A stretch of DNA of 64,000 bases. Origin: Riptortus pedestris (lineage: Eukaryota > Arthropoda > Insecta > Hemiptera > Alydidae). Below are positions 31,300-40,400 of the stretch, in pieces. Location of the stretch: assembly GCA_019009955.1 (NCBI GenBank), contig CM032228.1, positions 5,994,501-6,058,500 on the forward strand, in the 5' to 3' direction. Within the stretch, counting starts at the first letter, position 1. Each line of letters starts with the position of its first letter. The position numbers were made by a program, and so were the translations under genes. The notes beneath the pieces were generated by a model. It had not been told where the DNA came from. It ran no database searches and was given only the letters and a program-made list of their open reading frames with translations.

Positions 31300-32312
31300 T
31301 GATAATCCTGCTCGTCAGTTGGTGTTTTCCGTTTATTGTTCCGTTTAAGTAGTTTCAATGGTCTGAATATTGTGTTTGAGCTAGTGTTGAGCTGTTCGTT
31401 GATGATGTTTTCGTTGAATATTCGTTGTTTGTAAATCTCCATCCTTTCGTTTGTCTGTGTAGAAGTTTCATACTGTCGGATATGCTTGTAGGGTCGTGGG
31501 ACTTTGTTTAATCTGAATGAGTCTATGTGTTCGGTTTATCGCGTTTTCAGTCTCCTCCCAGTTTGTCCAATGTATATGTTTGTTGCAGCTGCACGTGATT
31601 TTGTATACTCCGTTCATATTGTAGATGTCCTTGTTCTCGATGTTATTTGTCAGCTTTTGTCGTAGTGTGTTGTTGGTTCTGCACGCAATATGGAGTCCTT
31701 CTTTTCGTAGTACATTGGTGATTTTGTATGTGTCAGGTCCTGTGTAGGTGATGGCGTGGCGTTTCGTGATTGGTTCTACTGGGGTGATTGCGTCTCGTTT
31801 GGCGTTACGGTTAGTTTCTTGAGTAATTTGTCAATCTTGTGCCGTTTGTAAACGTTATTGTAGGCTCTCTGGTATATTGTCGTTAGCTCCTTGTTGTAGT
31901 TTTCCCTTGAGAGCGGCAGTGTATTCAATCTGTGTAACATGTGTCGAAACGCAGCGAGTTTATGTTGAGTTGGGTGATTTGAAGTGGCGTGTATAGTTGT
32001 ATCTGTGGCTGTGGGGGTTCTGTATATTCCGTATTCCAGGCTGTCGGTTTTTCTGGTAATTGTGAGATCAAGGAAGTTCAGTGTTCTTTCGTTTTCCGTC
32101 TCCATGGTGTAATGTATGTTGGGGTGGAGTTCGTTGAGGTCTGTTAGTATCTCGTTGATGTAGTTTCTGTAATACAAAAGGTGTCATCTACGAATCTGAA
32201 ATATCTTGTAATGTGGTGCTTGTCCAGTTTTTGCATATGCGTATCTTGTATGTATTGTATGTACTCGACCATCAGCCAGTAACGACGGTCTCTACCGACA
32301 CGTATGACAACA
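31300..32312 (-). pseudogene. Penelope-like retroelement, RT catalytic end plus GIY-YIG region
   Basis: Penelope-like elements encode a reverse transcriptase (RT) followed by a GIY-YIG endonuclease. Reading down from 32,312: MVEYIQYIQDTHMQKLD, then HITRYFRFVDDTF with the catalytic Asp pair at 32,183-32,188. After a one-base frame change near 32,175 it continues YYRNYINEILTDLNELHP, then RTLNFLDLTITR, YGIYRTPTATDTTIH, SNHPTQHKLAAFRHMLHRL (to about 31,790). A second frame change near 31,776 leads to RHAITYTGPDTYKITN and NNIENKDIYNMN, then GVYKITCSCNKHIHWTN, which corresponds to the GIY...YIG core with YIG degraded to HWT. A further stop-bearing stretch with KVPRPYKHIRQYE reaches about 31,300. 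The fingers and early palm of RT are missing, so it is 5'-truncated and dead. Confidence 0.85.
32261..32308 (-). repeat. Inverted copy flanking the Penelope-like element (right)
   Basis: Right arm of the inverted pair with 30,859-30,907. On the minus strand it lies just upstream of, and overlaps, the surviving RT reading frame (WLMVEY). Confidence 0.8.
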
Positions 32313-32314
32313 GT

Positions 32315-32660
32315 ATCATTTATACTGTCCGTTCTAACCCTTTATTTGAATTACTACAGAAGTATATGTATACAAATCGTTGTTTATAAAATTATGGAAG
32401 AAGCCATTAATTTCAAATGTTGCTTAATGGAACTTTAAGCGTCAACAAACAACACTTTATTGAACCATTTACAAATTAATAAATAACTCTAAAGAGCTTA
32501 TTAAGGCCATTGCGCTAATGCATGACGAATAATGACTGAGTCGTTCAAAGAAAGGCAGAATATTGGCAGAAGATCCAAAAGGCAATTAAGGGGCATTTGA
32601 AGAGAGATTGGCGTCGTCGCCAAACAGATAGAGATGATGGAGCAGCTTCAAAACTCTCAT
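32315..32660. other. Unassigned
   Basis: AT-rich spacer between the Penelope-like remnant and a family A fragment. No feature identified. Confidence 0.4.
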
Positions 32661-32664
32661 CTCT

Positions 32665-32812
32665 TTTAAGCAGATTTCCCTTATGGGGAAACTGCTATTG
32701 AGGTTGTACTCATGACGATACTTTCGAATAAGTTCCTCATGTCCATCGATACTACCCAGGAGATGAAGAAAATAAAGATCCGTTCAAAACTATATATACA
32801 CAAACACACACA
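32665..32812 (+). mobile_element. Family A 5' fragment
   Basis: TTTTAAGCAGATTTCCC, then the 5' block (CATCGATACTACCCAGGAG) and a short ATATATACACAAACACACAC tract. The rest is absent; the gypsy-1 LTR follows. Confidence 0.75.
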
Positions 32813-32825
32813 CGCTCATATACAT

Positions 32826-33225
32826 TGCTTCGTTCATTACAAAAATAATGAACGTTGATTATTAGGGTTCTTTTGGATAGAAAAATTAAATTCACAAACT
32901 TTTGCGTTATTGTCACTGCGCAATTTATTTGATGACGCGCTACACACTTTCTAAATTAGTATTCAGAATATACACTGTTAACTTCACGTTCGAACCACCG
33001 CTCACTAAACACTGCACTGCAGTGATGTTTTTTAACTTAGAACAGCACTGCACTAGTGTTATAACTAAGCACTAGACTGCACAGATGTTTAAGTAAGTAC
33101 TGCACTGAACTGACAGCCGCTAAAAGCTGTACTGATGTTCAATCAAGAAGGACCGCAACTGCCTAGTGAGGAGGGAGGAAGACTTTATAGACCAGAAGAT
33201 GGCTCTAGAAGCTATAATGTGGTTA
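32826..33225 (-). repeat. LTR of gypsy-1 (boundaries approximate)
   Basis: The minus strand has a GTCTATAAAGTC TATA box near 33,180, many short CAGTGCAGT-type repeats (33,010-33,110), CATCAAATAAATTGC (polyadenylation-like AATAAA, near 32,925) and an end near CGAAGCAA at 32,826. It resembles the solo LTR at 60,420-61,065: both share CAATAAAT-like and CAAAAGAACYC blocks, an AATTTAAT/AAATTAAT block, and CAGTGCAGTG repeats. The upstream limit is uncertain because the internal region runs directly into it. Confidence 0.6.
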
Positions 33226-33229
33226 ACAA

Positions 33230-34852
33230 ACAAACGGACAAACTCATGAACCCCAAGCAGGACTTCTTGCCTTGGGAATTCATTCCATTGTTTTCGTGGG
33301 ACGGTCTGGGTTTGAAACTAAATTCCAAATCGGCTGGCAGTTTTAGTTCTGCCCCAAATACGATTTTTCCTGGAGTACGTCAGGTGGAATCATGGATGGC
33401 TGACCGGAATGCTAATAGCCGTTTGGGTATATGCTCATCCCAATCCCTTTGGTGTATACTGACCACTTTTCTAAGGTATTCCTCCAGTGTCCGAATGATT
33501 CTTTCAGCCATGACATCAGACTGTGGATGAAGCGGTGTCGTTCTTGTCTTTTTGATGCTGTACAAGTCGCACATCTCTAAATTTTGTACGTGGTGAGAAT
33601 GCAATTGCAATTATTTACAAACTTATCCACAACAGTTTTGGACTCCTGGTTTAAAATACCATACACTTCGAGTCATTTGCTGAAATAGTCCATTACAACT
33701 AGGACATACCGGTTTCCAGCTTCGCTGACAGGGAATGGAGGAGCAACATCGATGGCTATCCGCTCAAAATGGGCACCAGCGTTGTACAGCTAAAGTTTGC
33801 CACGACTTCTTCACGTTGGACCCTTGGCCGCAATGCACTGTTCACAATTGGCTATCCAAGCGGTTACAGATTGCTGACATCACATCCAGTAAAATCGTTA
33901 TTTTATCTTTTCCAAGGTTTTTGTAATGCCCAGATGGCCGCCGCTGGGACCATTATGGAACTGCTCCAATACCTCATTTATCTTGGAAGTTTGCAAGACA
34001 ATTAGGTAAGTTGTGGTTTTGCCATCTGAACTCTCCTATCTACCAATTTTAGGCTATTCCACTGGACCCAGTATGAGTTAGCAAGTGGGTTTTCTGCTGA
34101 TGTCTCATTACGGGTCGGTCTTCTGTTGATCTCCTTAGCCGATATAATCTTCTCCAGATTAAGGCCACCTTTGTATGCTTTCGAGCAGTCTCCTGCGCCC
34201 ATATGAGTAAGTTGCACATTAATACCACTTTCTCGGCTTTTTTACAACGCTTGCATTACCACCTTGAAAGGGTATCAGCGATATTGTGTTACCCCGTATT
34301 TAGTGTTTATCAGTCCTTTATTGGTAGTATTTTGCCCTCATCAGTTGAGATGCCATTCTCTGATACACGATGCCCAAGTATTTGACCTCCTTTTGAAATA
34401 GAGCAGATTTCTTTATGCTCAGTTATAGTGAAGCAGTTGTTATGAGCTTAAGCACTTCATCCAGGTTTTTTGAATGTTTTTCAATTGACTTTCCTGTAAC
34501 GATTATGTCATCTAGATACACCAAACACGTCTTCAAAATGAGACCCTTCTACACACGTTCCATTAAACGCTCAAAAGTAGCTGGGGCGTTGCAGAGCCCA
34601 AATGGCATCACTTTGAACTGCCATAAACCATTGCTTGCGTTAAAAGACAGCTTTCTCTTTGTCCTTATCTCTGCTTGCCAGTAGCCGCTTTGCAAGTCCA
34701 AGGTAGAAAACCATTTCGTTCCAGCCAACGTGTCTAAGGTGTCGTCAATTCTTGGCAGCGGATAACTATCTTTCTTGGTTACGTCATTGAGTTTTCAGTA
34801 GTCAACGAAGAATCTGGTGCTGCCGTATTTCTTCTTTGCTAGAACTATTGGG
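33230..34852 (-). pseudogene. gypsy-1: Ty3/gypsy Pol remnant (RT, integrase)
   Basis: The minus strand from 34,852 reads IVLAKKKYGSTRFFVDY, a stop, KLNDVTKKDSYPLPRIDD, then TLAGTKWFSTLDLQSGYWQ, NASNGLWQFKVMPFGLCNAP and the catalytic box VYLDDIIV (Asp pair at 34,507-34,512). After stops comes KYLGHRVSENGIS (to about 34,320). Between about 34,250 and 33,910 is poorly conserved RNase H and spacer sequence. The integrase follows: CxxC finger (WIANCEQCIAAKG), FERIAIDVAPPFPVSEAG with the first catalytic Asp, VLVVMDYFSK, then a deletion that removes the second Asp region, then TTPLHPQSDVMAERIIRTL with the catalytic Glu, VSIHQRDWDEHIP, LLAFRSAIHDST (to 33,380) and KIVFGAELKLPADLEF. Gag, protease and the 5' LTR are missing; the 5' side is cut by a SINE. 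Confidence 0.85.
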
Positions 34853-34855
34853 GGG

Positions 34856-35015
34856 GGGGCTCAGGTTTAGGCGTTGGTCTTACTCTTGGTAGACCTAGAG
34901 TGGCGGGTTCGATTCCCACCCTGGGTAGTAGAAATTTATTTAGTTACGGACTCATTAAACACAGTTCTTGGTCCCACTCTGGCAAGAAAAGGGTGGTTTT
35001 TGACGGAAAACTTTT
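34856..35015 (+). mobile_element. tRNA-derived SINE (copy 1)
   Basis: Opens GGGGGCTCAGGTTTAGGCG, contains a strong RNA polymerase III B-box (GGTTCGATTCCCACC at about 34,907-34,921) and GCAAGAAAAGGGTGG. The same order (GGCTCAGGTT, GCGTTG, CCTAGAGT, the B-box, CTGGCGAGAAAAGGGTGG) occurs in the copies at 57,955 and 63,004. It truncates the 5' end of the gypsy-1 RT. Its 3' limit near the mariner is not clear. Confidence 0.7.
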
Positions 35016-35059
35016 CGGGATGCAATGGGTATTCTGTTAATCGATACTCTCGATATCGG

Positions 35060-35465
35060 CTCTATAATAAAAGGTCCGTATTAACTGATGTTATTGGAAA
35101 ACTGCGTCAGAACATGGTGGTGACACTTCGGGGAGTGGTGCTTCGAGGTGTCACCTTGTTGCATGACAATGCACCACTCTACATTGCACAGGCTGCCATT
35201 CGTGACTCCTAGTGATTTCTTGTTGTTCCCAAATTTAAAGAGGTTCTTAAAAGGGGCAATATTTGATGACCTGAATTCCCTGAAACCAGCAACAGAAGAA
35301 TGGTTTAAGTTCAAGAAGGATGTTCTTCCACTCCGTGAAATAAGTATACTGTAGGGCAGGTGGAATAAGTGCATTGATGTTAAGGGCAATTATGTTGAAA
35401 AATGAAATATTTTTCGAATTTTATTTTTAGTATAGTTACATAAATTTTTGATCGCCCCTCGTATA
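35060..35465 (+). pseudogene. mariner transposase C-terminal half with 3' end
   Basis: The plus strand reads VTLLHDNAPLYIAQAAI (second catalytic Asp in HDNAP), then a break, then PSDFLLFPNLKRFLKG (third catalytic Asp in PSDF), then FDDLNSLKPATEEWFKFKK and, after a frame change, WNKCIDVKGNYVEK and a stop. The normally intervening block ending in 'PYSPDLA' is missing, so roughly 20 codons are deleted between the two Asp motifs. Downstream, TTTTTGATCGCCCCTCGTA at about 35,445-35,463 resembles a mariner terminal repeat (ACGAGG..G.TCAAAAA in reverse complement). The N-terminal DNA-binding part and 5' repeat are not seen. Confidence 0.82.
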
Positions 35466-35860
35466 TGTCAGGGCTACTACTTTGGGGCATCTACAGGGAA
35501 CTATTAGAGAGAGAGGTCTACTCAGCACGACAGAACGCTGTATTTCCAGAGAAAGAGGTATTTTTCTAGACCTCCACAGAAAGAGGGATTATTTCCTAAA
35601 TACTTGAGGAGTCCCCACAGGGGTTTCGTGGAACCATAAGGTTCCGGGGAGCAAAAATTGAGCATGGCTGACCTAGGTTGATGAGGAGAGTGGTGTGATA
35701 ACTGCTACCTAGGATTATCTTTTAGATTTTAGTACATTTTCTTTGGATTTTTCATATGCATTTTTTCAGGAAAACCATTGGACTTAAAAATTGTTTTTTT
35801 TTTTTTTATTTTACTTTTTACTTCTTGGTTTCGATTAATACCTTGTGAACTCATCGGCCT
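35466..35860. other. Unassigned
   Basis: Spacer with a poly-T run at 35,796-35,808. Contains GAGAAAGAGG-type purine words but no protein or family I recognise. Confidence 0.35.
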
Positions 35861-35959
35861 AAGAATATCCCCGGGTAATGATGACATCATGTGGGGCAAG
35901 GGGAGGAACGAAGCGCGAGTCGGGTTATGTGGAAATGGAAGAGATTATATGAGAGGCGG

Positions 35960-36109
35960 TAGGATTATATTGGACAAGTGTATCTGGGGGGCGGTGGTTT
36001 GACCTATATTGGCTGGCGGGGGTGGCAAGAGGGGCGGAGCAGCCAGAGTCGATATCGCCGGGCCAGTGCTCCTTCAGCCTCCGCTTCTGCCAGTCACAGC
36101 TAGACACAG
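35960..36109 (+). promoter_or_regulatory. Candidate host promoter and non-coding first exon
   Basis: A GC-rich island unlike its surroundings. It has ATTGGCTGG (inverted CCAAT, 36,008-36,016), GGGGCGGAGC (GC box, 36,031-36,040) and CAGAGTCGATATCGCCGGGC, and ends in CTAGACACAG followed by GTACAC, a possible splice donor at 36,110-36,111. An ATGACATCAT element (ATF/CRE-like) lies at 35,881-35,890. The next candidate exon, with a good ATG, is 936 bp downstream on the same strand. All motifs are visible; promoter function is inference. Confidence 0.35.
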
Positions 36110-37045
36110 GTACACACACACACAGTCCTTAGCATCCATCTGATACTAGTTGAACCGTATTAATGGTTGAGGAGCTCAAAAAAAAACTGCTTGACAGGTG
36201 GAATTCTTTTAGTCCTTCCTTGTCTATAACCAATCCTGGAGTTCCTTCTAATTCTCTTAGTGCGTATTTAGGCAACATAATAAAGGTAATTCTTCATAGA
36301 GTAAGCTTAATTTTAAGAATATTTTAACATTTTTGCTTATTTTTTAGTATTCAGGCCAGGAACTATAAATTTTCAGCAAATAATTTACTTCCAAATACAT
36401 AAAATACACTGACACTAATCCGTACTTGGAACACAGACTAAATAGTCCATTAATATTTATAATTGCAGCGAGGTCTTCGCAGAAATGTCAGCATCTAAAT
36501 AACTCAACACTACTTCCTTCTCACCCGAAACACCTCATTCATTCAGGAAAGTTCATAATCTCACTGGTTAATTTTAAAACTCGATTCTTTAAGGATCGAA
36601 AACAAGGCACCGATATCAGAATCGACCATCAGTCACTCAAAATTTCTCTTGACAGATATAGGTCAAAGCTTTATCAACAATCGACACAAGTTCGGAAAAC
36701 TTTCTTCCGCCGACAAGAGACTTTCTTTCTGCCACCTTTCAATTGACTTGTTGTATTAGATTTCAATACATTAACCTGCTTGCTAATATGTAATGTCAGA
36801 AATTGACAAATAATATGGTCACATAGAAAAGTAGCTAAAAGTTCCATAAGTAGTTAGTAGAAGTAGTTGTAGAAACAATTTAAGTTTAAATTCATAATTT
36901 GTGCGTGTATGTACATATATATAAGTAAACATTAAAATATAATTATATATGTATATTTAAAATTTGCTTAGTTGTTCCATTTATCTGTGGCGACTGCGCC
37001 GTTCTATTGACACAGTTCGGCCTCTAATCGAATTTCCTGTTCCAG
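36110..37045. other. Possible first intron; no other feature
   Basis: AT-rich after a short (AC)n near 36,112-36,122. The open frame at 36,426-36,746 shows no domain I recognise and no supporting signals. It ends with a polypyrimidine-type TTTCCTGTTCCAG acceptor before the candidate exon. Confidence 0.35.
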
Positions 37046-37109
37046 GGCGAAGACATGGCCGCCAAGAAATATATCCTCGACAAACAATTCGCCAACCTCA
37101 AATATACTG
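37046..37109 (+). CDS. Candidate host exon, 64 nt, unidentified protein
   Basis: A short segment with strongly coding-like third positions (many GCC, AAG, ATC, CTC, GAC, TTC, AAC codons) stands out from AT-rich DNA. It is preceded by TTTCCTGTTCCAG (splice acceptor AG at 37,044-37,045) and followed by GTAAGCAATT (donor at 37,110). It reads GEDMAAKKYILDKQFANLKY then T and a split codon, without stops. The ATG at codon 4 has G at -3 and G at +4, so it could be the start codon if the preceding exon is untranslated; otherwise this is an internal exon. I do not recognise the protein family, and 20 residues are too few to place it. The following intron would contain the 77-bp array. RNA evidence would settle it. 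Confidence 0.5.
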
Positions 37110-37419
37110 GTAAGCAATTATTTTAAGTACTACATAATCCATAAATTAGTTTTCATATTTTTAGCTCAACACTTGAATGCAGCTTACGACAAATGTTCTA
37201 CAAATAATTGAGTTTTAATTGAGCTTTCACCTCGTTTCAAGTAATGGACATCCTATTTATATGCATATATAATTAATTTTCGGGTTTGCTGCATTACATA
37301 CCACAACTACCAATTACAAAAACTGGAATAATATTTTCTCTTCATCACCCATTTCCAAAGCAAACGTTATATTATACATAACTCATGTTGCGTTTACGGA
37401 ATATTATGTATACATAAAA
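37110..37419. other. Putative intron start; no feature
   Basis: AT-rich sequence between the exon candidate's donor and the first unit of the 77-bp array. No repeat or coding sequence seen. Confidence 0.4.
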
Positions 37420-40400
37420 TCCCAACTAAAGATGTGTAAGAGGATAGGAGCTGGTATACTGGAGCCTGTGTATGATTGTTGGAGGTAAGCATGAGGTACC
37501 TACTAAAGATGCGATATAGGATAGGAGCAGGTATACTGGAACCTGTGCATGATTGGTGGTGGTAAGCATGAGGTACCTACTAAAGATGCGATATAGGATA
37601 GGAGCTGGTATACTGGAGCCTGTGTATGATTGGTGGTGGTAAGCATGAGGTACCTACTAAAGATGTGATATAGGATAGGAGCAGGTATACTGGAGCCTGT
37701 GTATGATTGGTGGTGGTAAGCATGAGGTACCTACTAAAGATGTGATAGAGGATAGGAGCTGGTATACTGGAGCCTGTGTATGATTGGTGGTGGTAAGCAT
37801 GAGGTCCCTACTAAAGATGTGATAGAGGATAGGAGCAGGTATACTGGAGCCTGTGTATGATTGGTGGTGGTTAAGGTGAGGTCCCTACTAAAGATGTGAT
37901 AGAGGATAGGAGCTGGTATACTGGAGCCTGTGTATGATTGGTGGCGGTAAGCATGAGGTCCCTACTAAAGATGTGATAGAGGATAGGAGCAGGTATACTG
38001 GAGCCTGTGTATGATTGGTGGTGGTAAGCATGAGGTACCTACTAAAGATGCGATATAGGATAGGAGCAGGTATACTGGAGCCTGTGTATGATTGGTGGTG
38101 GTAAGCATGAGGTACCTACTAAAGATGCGATATAGGATAGGAGCAGGTATACTGGAGCCTGTGTATGATTGGTGGTGGTAAGCATGAGGTACCTACTAAA
38201 GATGTGATAGAGGATAGGAGCTGGTATACTGGAGCCTGTGTATGATTGGTGGTGGTAAGCATGAGGTCCCTACTAAAGATGTGATATAGGATAGGAGCTA
38301 GTATACTGGAGCCTGTGTATGATTGCTGGCGGTAAGCATGAGGTCCCTACTAAAGTTGTGATATAGGATAGGAGCTGGTATACTGGAGCCTGTGTATGAT
38401 TGGTGCTGGTAAGCATGAGGTCCCTACTAAAGATGCGATATAGGATAGGAGCTTGTATACTGGAGCCTGTGTATGATTGCTGGCGGTAAGCATGAGGTCC
38501 CTACTAAAGATGTGATTCAGGATAGGAGCTGGTATACTGGAGCCTGTGTATGATTGCTGGCGGTAAGCATGAGGTACCTACTAAAGATGTGATATAGGAT
38601 AGGAGCAGGTATACTGGAGCCTGTGTATGATTGGTGGCGGTAAGCATGAGGTCCCTACTAAAGATGTGATACAGGATAGGAGCTGGTATACTGGAGCCTG
38701 TGTATGATTGGTGGCGGTAAGCATGAGGTACCTACTAAAGATGTGATAGAGGATAGGAGCTGGTATACTGGATCCTGTGTATGATTGGTGGTGGTAAGCA
38801 TGAGGTACCTACTAAAGATGCGATATAGGATAGGAGCTAGTATACTGGAGCCTGTGTATGATTGCTGGCGGTAAGCATGAGGTCCCTACTAAAGATGTGA
38901 TACAGGATAGGAGCTGGTATACTGGAGCCTGTGTATGATTGCTGGCGGTAAGCATGAGGTACCTACTAAAGATGTGATAGAGGATAGGAGCTGGTATACT
39001 GGAGCCTGTGTATGATTGGTGCTGGTAAGCATGAGGTACCTACTAAAGATGCGATATAGGATAGGAGCTAGTATACTGGAGCCTGTGTATGATTGCTGGC
39101 GGTAAGCATGAGGTCCCTACTAAAGATGTGATACAGGATAGGAGCTGGTATACTGGAGCCTGTGTATGATTGCTGGCGGTAAGCATGAGGTACCTACTAA
39201 AGATGTGATAGAGGATAGGAGCTGGTATACTGGAGCCTGTGTATGATTGGTGCTGGTAAGCATGAGGTACCTACTAAAGATGCGATATAGGATAGGAGCT
39301 AGTATACTGGAGCCTGTGTATGATTGCTGGCGGTAAGCATGAGGTCCCTACTAAAGATGTGATACAGGATAGGAGCTGGTATACTGGAGCCTGTGTATGA
39401 TTGCTGGCGGTAAGCATGAGGTCCCGTGTAAAGATGTGATACAGGATAGGAGCTGGTATACTGGAGCCTGTGTATGATTGCTGGCGGTAAGCATGAGGTA
39501 CCTACTAAAGATGTGATAGAGGATAGGAGCAAGTATACTGGAGCCTGTGTATGATTGCTGGCGGTAAGCATGAGGTCCCTACTAAAGATGTGATACAGGA
39601 TAGGAGCTGGTATACTGGAGCCTGTGTATGATTGCTGGCGGTAAGCATGAGGTCCCTACTAAAGATGTGATATAGGATAGGAGCTAGTATACTGGAGCCT
39701 GTGTATGATTGGTGCTGGTAAGCATGAGGTACCTACTAAAGATGCGATATAGGATAGGAGCTGGTATACTGGAGCCTGTGTATGATTGCTGGCGGTAAGC
39801 ATGAGGTACCTACTAAAGATGTGATAGAGGATAGGAGCAAGTATACTGGAGCCTGTGTATGATTGCTGGCGGTAAGCATGAGGTCCCTACTAAAGATGTG
39901 ATACAGGATAGGAGCTGGTATACTGGAGCCTGTGTATGATTGCTGGCGGTAAGCATGAGGTCCCTACTAAAGATGTGATAGAGGATAGGAGCTGGTATAC
40001 TGGAGCCTGTGTATGATTGCTGGCGGTAAGCATGAGGTACCTACTAAAGATGTGATAGAGGATAGGAGCTGGTATACTGGAGCCTGTGTATGATTGCTGG
40101 CGGTAAGCATGAGGTCCCTACTAAAGATGTGATACAGGATAGGAGCTGGTATACTGGATCCTGTGTATGATTGCTGGCGGTAAGCATGAGGTACCTACTA
40201 AAGATGTGATAGAGGATAGGAGCAAGTATACTGGAGCCTGTGTATGATTGCTGGCGGTAAGCATGAGGTCCCTACTAAAGATGTGATAGAGGATAGGAGC
40301 AAGTATACTGGAGCCTGTGTATGATTGCTGGCGGTAAGCATGAGGTCCCTACTAAAGATGTGATACAGGATAGGAGCTGGTATACTGGAGCCTGTGTATG

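Noticed and set aside
33135..33530. 131-codon plus-strand frame
   Set aside because: It lies opposite the gypsy-1 integrase (minus strand), which has clear conserved motifs. It is a shadow.
34856..34930. Genuine tRNA gene
   Set aside because: The B-box is good, but no complete cloverleaf or anticodon arm can be drawn, and the sequence continues as a dispersed repeat with other copies. It is a SINE head.
36426..36746. 106-codon plus-strand frame between the promoter-like island and the exon candidate
   Set aside because: No recognised domain, no codon bias, and it lies within what would be an intron. Not strong enough to call.
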